16,450 bases of DNA from NCBI GenBank assembly GCA_003551265.1, contig PUMG01000231.1, positions 1 through 16,450 on the forward strand, written 5' to 3'. A program made the translations under genes and the position numbers. The DNA comes from Halovenus sp. (lineage in GTDB: Archaea > Halobacteriota > Halobacteria > Halobacteriales > Haloarculaceae). Under the pieces are notes generated by a model. The model was not told the DNA's origin. It did no database searches and saw only the letters and a list, made by a program, of their open reading frames with translations. Of the stretch, positions 14,486 through 16,450 are shown in pieces; the first letter of the stretch is position 1, and every line of letters begins with the position of its first letter.

Positions 14486-14607
14486 CTGTCTTCCGTTCTC
14501 CTCTGTTCACTGGGATGGTGTCGGCGTCGCTGTTCGAGGGCGTTTCGAACCTCATCACAGGTCGTCTCGAACGATGCAGCACGTTCGAACAGTTCCTGCC
14601 AGGTCAT
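14482..14607 (-). CDS. Small ORF (41 aa) upstream of the PIN gene, antitoxin-like position
   Basis: A 41-residue ORF, MTWQELFERAASFETTCDEV then a helix ending in an Arg-rich tail. It reads as one or two amphipathic helices, 'LFERAASF' and 'CDEVRNALEQRRR', with a polar C-terminus. Its TGA is inside the ATGA that starts the PIN gene, so translation is coupled. A T-run promoter-like box lies 27 bases upstream of ATG 14607. By position and size it could be the antitoxin or a binding partner, but it lacks a visible ribbon-helix-helix, AbrB or Phd motif, so this is an inference. It could also be a leader peptide. Confidence 0.6.
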   Translation of the reverse strand: MTWQELFERAASFETTCDEVRNALEQRRRHHPSEQRRTEDR

Positions 14608-14630
14608 ACCGTTGGTCGGTCTGGCACGAA

Positions 14631-14637
14631 CAAAAAA
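14631..14637 (-). promoter_or_regulatory. TATA-like box of the PIN cassette
   Basis: A T6 run (GTTTTTTG on the minus strand) is centred about 27 bases before ATG 14607. It is a poor TATA match but correctly spaced. No other candidate is seen in the 90 bases to the small-RNA promoter. Confidence 0.45.
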
Positions 14638-14698
14638 CATCCGACAGCAAAAAAGCGAGAGGGTGCAGTGGAACCGTCACACACCTGTCTGACGGACG

Positions 14699-14706
14699 TT
14701 TAAATA
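14699..14706 (+). promoter_or_regulatory. TATA box of the candidate small RNA
   Basis: TTTAAATA, identical to the hflX box, with its centre 26-27 bases before G14729. No plus-strand protein gene follows until 15602, which is why I assign it to an RNA. An imperfectly separated inverted repeat CCGTCA/TGACGG (14674-14679 and 14690-14695) lies directly upstream. Confidence 0.65.
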
Positions 14707-14728
14707 CTACAGGGGAGACGTTGCTGAT

Positions 14729-14811
14729 GGGCGCGCACCGGCGGTCTCACATCCACACCTACAACTCCCATCCTCCTACGGCGCGCCCCCATACCTGAAC
14801 CCATCCTTTTT
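14729..14811 (+). ncRNA. Candidate small RNA with GC clamp and G-free loop
   Basis: The segment has its own strong TATA box. The predicted transcription start (14729) coincides with the first base of GGGCGCGC (14729-14736), which pairs perfectly with GCGCGCCC at 14781-14788: eight consecutive G-C pairs closing a 44-base loop. Positions 14745-14779, 35 bases, contain no G at all in a GC-rich genome, and include the pyrimidine-rich word TCCTCCT, like the anti-Shine-Dalgarno of 16S rRNA. After the clamp a short tail carries a CCTGA motif and ends in a T5 run (14807-14811), a plausible archaeal terminator. No ORF of note is present on this strand, and it is not a tRNA, 5S, SRP or RNase P RNA that I recognise. 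Length about 83 nt. The 3' end could differ. It converges on trkA. Confidence 0.6.
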
Positions 14812-14829
14812 GGATTTCCTGCGCCGAAC

Positions 14830-15501
14830 TCAGGAGGCGCTCGCTTCTTCGCCACGGAGCTGTAATCTGACCGCTGCCAGCAGGTCGGGGTCGGTCATCA
14901 CCGCGATGGAGTCTCCTGCTTCGATTCGTGTCTGTGGGAGCGGAATCGTCATCGCCTGGTCTTCGCGACCGTGGGCGTAGATTCGAGTATCGCCGGGCAG
15001 TTCGATTTCGATGACGCGCTCACCGATGACAGGCGCCCCCTCGGGAATCTTGACACTCGCCACGGAGAGCTGTTCGGTCAGGTCGGCGATGACGTTGAAA
15101 TCACCGCCGAGCAGTGCGGTTTTTGCGCCGGCCGCCCCGAGTCGCTCGGGATAGATAACCTCGTCGACGGTATCGGTGTAACGCTCATACAGCGTGGGAC
15201 TGAAGTCCTCGCTGACGCGCAGCACAGTCCGACAGCCGTAGGCATCGCCGATGACACAGGCAGAGAAGTTGGTGTTGATGTCACCAGTTAGCGCTCCGAC
15301 CGCGTCGGCGTCTTTGAGACCTGCCTGCTCGAGAACATCCTCCTGACTGCCGTCCCCCTCGACGACATCGAACCCCTCGTCTTTCGCCCGTTCGATGCGT
15401 TCTCTATCCTGTTCGACAACAGTGACGTCGTGACCCTCGGCCACGAGGGTTCGAGCGGTTCGCATTCCAACGCGACCGAAGCCGACGATTATGAACTTCA
15501 T
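14830..15501 (-). CDS. trkA: TrkA-type K+ channel/transporter regulatory subunit (RCK domains)
   Basis: Cytosolic NAD-binding subunit that gates a TrkH-like potassium transporter, central to salt-in osmoadaptation. The 223 residues have the RCK/TrkA-N Rossmann domain with GFGRVG at 7-12, acidic E30 at the end of the second strand for NAD ribose, and the DGS motif near 50. The TrkA-C domain spans about 137-217 (VASVKIPEGAPVIGERVIEI, then AGDSIAVMTDPD). ATG 15501 (MKFIIVGFGRVG) is chosen over the longer frame because it starts the first strand and has a TATA box 26 bases upstream. No membrane subunit gene is in the window, so the transporter partner is elsewhere. Confidence 0.95.
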   Translation of the reverse strand: MKFIIVGFGRVGMRTARTLVAEGHDVTVVEQDRERIERAKDEGFDVVEGDGSQEDVLEQAGLKDADAVGALTGDINTNFSACVIGDAYGCRTVLRVSEDFSPTLYERYTDTVDEVIYPERLGAAGAKTALLGGDFNVIADLTEQLSVASVKIPEGAPVIGERVIEIELPGDTRIYAHGREDQAMTIPLPQTRIEAGDSIAVMTDPDLLAAVRLQLRGEEASAS

Positions 15502-15521
15502 ACGCGGCCGTACGCTCGCCT

Positions 15522-15532
15522 GGTTAAAAACC
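15522..15532 (-). promoter_or_regulatory. TATA box of trkA
   Basis: GGTTTTTAACC on the minus strand, centred 26 bases from ATG 15501. It supports a leaderless trkA mRNA. Confidence 0.65.
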
Positions 15533-15601
15533 CTGGTCCTCGGTGATGACGACGCGCGGGGAACCGTCATCCTGAAACCAACCGTCTGCCAACATTCTAC
15601 A

Positions 15602-15796
15602 ATGGCCGAACTCCCCTCGCTCCACCGCTACGACCTTTTCACCGCGGTAGTGGTCGTCGCTATCGTCGCGTTCGCCTATCTCGTCTATCCGACCCACCTG
15701 ATGCTGGTGTCGGCCTGGCTGACAGCGATTACAATCTCGCTGTGCTGGCTTGGCTTTTTTGTGTACCGTCTTGCATACGGTGATGTGGAGTTCTGA
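15602..15796 (+). CDS. Small two-helix membrane protein (64 aa)
   Basis: Unrecognised 64-residue protein with two hydrophobic segments, about 14-30 (TAVVVVAIVAFAYLVY) and 35-55 (LVSAWLTAITISLCWLGFFVY), a polar N-terminus and a short acidic end. ATG 15602 begins MAELPSLHRYD; the frame is open further upstream across the trkA promoter, which argues against the longer start. No clear TATA box at the expected place (a weak CTGAAACC near 15572). Its stop lies at the edge of a repeat element shared with 5914-5946. Confidence 0.65.
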   Translation: MAELPSLHRYDLFTAVVVVAIVAFAYLVYPTHLMLVSAWLTAITISLCWLGFFVYRLAYGDVEF

Positions 15797-15825
15797 GAAT
15801 CTCTGAACAGGTATGCTAATCCCTA
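15795..15825. repeat. Second copy of the element half found at 5916-5946
   Basis: Read on the minus strand, 15825 to 15795 matches 5916-5946 at 27 of 31 positions without gaps, including the blocks TACCTGT and CAGAGATTCTC. Here only one half of the palindrome is present; the large outer and inner inverted repeats are not recreated. It fills the gap between two convergent genes, with their stop codons at both edges. A short inverted repeat GAATCT/AGATTC (15797-15802, 15825-15830) overlaps it. Confidence 0.65.
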
Positions 15826-15828
15826 GAT

Positions 15829-16450
15829 TCACGTGAGTCTCACCAGACCGTAGATACCGAACACCGCAAGCAGCGCGAGGAAGATACTCTGTGCGAACAG
15901 AAACCCTCCCGCACCCGCGCCGACGAGAGCCCAGAAGTACCGTTTGTGCAGTCTACGTTCGCGGTAATAATACGCTGTGAGTCCAAGCGTGACAGCCGAG
16001 ATAATCGCACCGAAGACGCCGGTTGCGAAGATGATACTTTCCGGTATTTCTCCCTCCTCGAGGAATCCCTCTTCGACGGCGGCCTCGATAATCAACTCAG
16101 GAGCAATCGCCTGGATCGAACCTTCGAGTAGCCCGATCACCGAGATACCAACCACACCGGCAAGCAACAGCTTGTGGTCCGCAGGATGGGGTAACGCAGG
16201 GGGATACCCATGGAAGCCCTCAGAAGGGCCTCCTGGTGGCTGACCATACCGGTCTCGAGGAGACTGGTCGTACCTGTCTCCAGGAGGCCTGTCCCGGTGA
16301 GGTTTGTCATTCCTGTCTCGGTGAGGTTGGTCAGGTCTATCTCTCGGTGGTTGACCGTACCTGTCCCCTGGAGCGTTATCGTAGTCGTCACCAGCGCGTC
16401 GATTCAATGGGGTGTCCTCCTGCTGGTTCCACGGTTTCTGTAGCGGCTGG
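15829..16450 (-). CDS. Membrane protein with repetitive Asp/Arg/Pro-rich N-terminal region (5' end outside window)
   Basis: The frame is open from base 16450 to TGA at 15829 without an in-frame ATG or GTG. A TTG at 16407 is the only internal start candidate, so the gene probably begins beyond the window. The visible hydrophilic region (about 16200-16450) is a degenerate repeat of Asp-Arg, Tyr-Gly-Gln-Pro-Pro and Pro-His-Arg units, matched in DNA by repeats such as GGTTGACCGTACCTGTC and GCTGACCATACCGGTCT. The C-terminal 115 residues hold three or four hydrophobic helices (beginning LLLAGVVGISVIGLLEG, SIIFATGVFGAIISAV and FWALVGAGAGGFLFAQ). The build resembles archaeal membrane proteins with a proline-rich cytoplasmic region. 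Function unknown. Confidence 0.75.
   Translation of the reverse strand, partial: QPLQKPWNQQEDTPLNRRAGDDYDNAPGDRYGQPPRDRPDQPHRDRNDKPHRDRPPGDRYDQSPRDRYGQPPGGPSEGFHGYPPALPHPADHKLLLAGVVGISVIGLLEGSIQAIAPELIIEAAVEEGFLEEGEIPESIIFATGVFGAIISAVTLGLTAYYYRERRLHKRYFWALVGAGAGGFLFAQSIFLALLAVFGIYGLVRLT

Noticed and set aside
14705..14793. A 29-codon minus-strand ORF starting ATGGGGGCG inside the candidate RNA
   Set aside because: Strongly basic product without similarity, no clear TATA spacing, and antisense to the G-free loop.
14724..14798. C/D-box guide RNA reading (CTGATGG as box C, CTGA as box D)
   Set aside because: Box C deviates from RUGAUGA at two places, it would begin before the predicted transcription start, and no D'/C' pair is visible.
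16405..16407. TTG as the start of the last membrane protein
   Set aside because: The frame remains open to the window edge with similar composition, and no TATA box or ribosome site supports this TTG.
1..16450. CRISPR arrays, tRNA, rRNA genes, transposase genes
   Set aside because: No regularly spaced direct repeats, no cloverleaf or TTCGA-type T-loop, no rRNA core sequence and no transposase or integrase motif were seen on either strand.

Overview
The window is haloarchaeal (class Halobacteria) chromosome. Base composition is GC-rich and the predicted proteins are acidic. Family content is typical of the class: NAD(P)-dependent glycerol-1-phosphate dehydrogenase for archaeal lipids, a fused Kae1-Bud32 protein, DpsA, a JAMM protease, an archaeal cyclohydrolase and a Tat-type lipoprotein. 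Most starts have an AT-rich TATA-like box centred about 25-29 bases upstream and no Shine-Dalgarno, the geometry of leaderless haloarchaeal transcripts. I used it to choose starts. Genus cannot be told from the sequence alone.

Layout. 1-4391: the amino-terminal part of hflX (minus, running off the left edge), then a Tat lipoprotein with repeated Thr-Asn-Gly motifs and a large membrane-anchored beta-propeller protein, both plus. 4447-6299: a minus-strand block with a thiamine-binding-like protein, mch, and an unknown gene whose start overlaps the mch stop. An 80-bp palindromic element sits at the 3' end of the thiamine-binding gene. 6445-7583: dpsA, then a hidden 54-aa gene on the opposite strand with a metal-regulator-like palindrome at its promoter, then a small membrane protein. 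7607-9606: an acidic unknown protein, a JAMM metalloprotease and a Nudix-like protein that lacks the catalytic glutamates. 9654-13983: egsA diverging from a universal-stress protein, then kae1-bud32, a DUF5808-type membrane protein and an ITPase. 14003-16450: a small ORF plus PIN-domain gene pair (minus), a candidate small RNA (plus), trkA (minus), a small membrane protein (plus) and the carboxy-terminal part of a membrane protein with a repetitive hydrophilic N-terminal region (minus, running off the right edge).

Most genes look like independent housekeeping units, many divergent or convergent, with few operons. Clear translational coupling is seen only at the unknown gene/mch junction (TGATG) and the small ORF/PIN junction (ATGA). 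Themes are envelope and lipid (egsA, lipoprotein, propeller, trkA), tRNA and ribosome quality (kae1-bud32, hflX), nucleotide-pool cleaning (ITPase), and iron or oxidative stress (dpsA and the operator next door).

The least explained items are: (1) a candidate 83-nt RNA at about 14729-14811 with its own TATA box, an 8-bp all-GC clamp and a 35-nt stretch without a single G; (2) two related intergenic elements at 5914-5993 and 15795-15825; (3) the hidden gene and operator next to dpsA; (4) the two-gene PIN cassette at 14003-14607.
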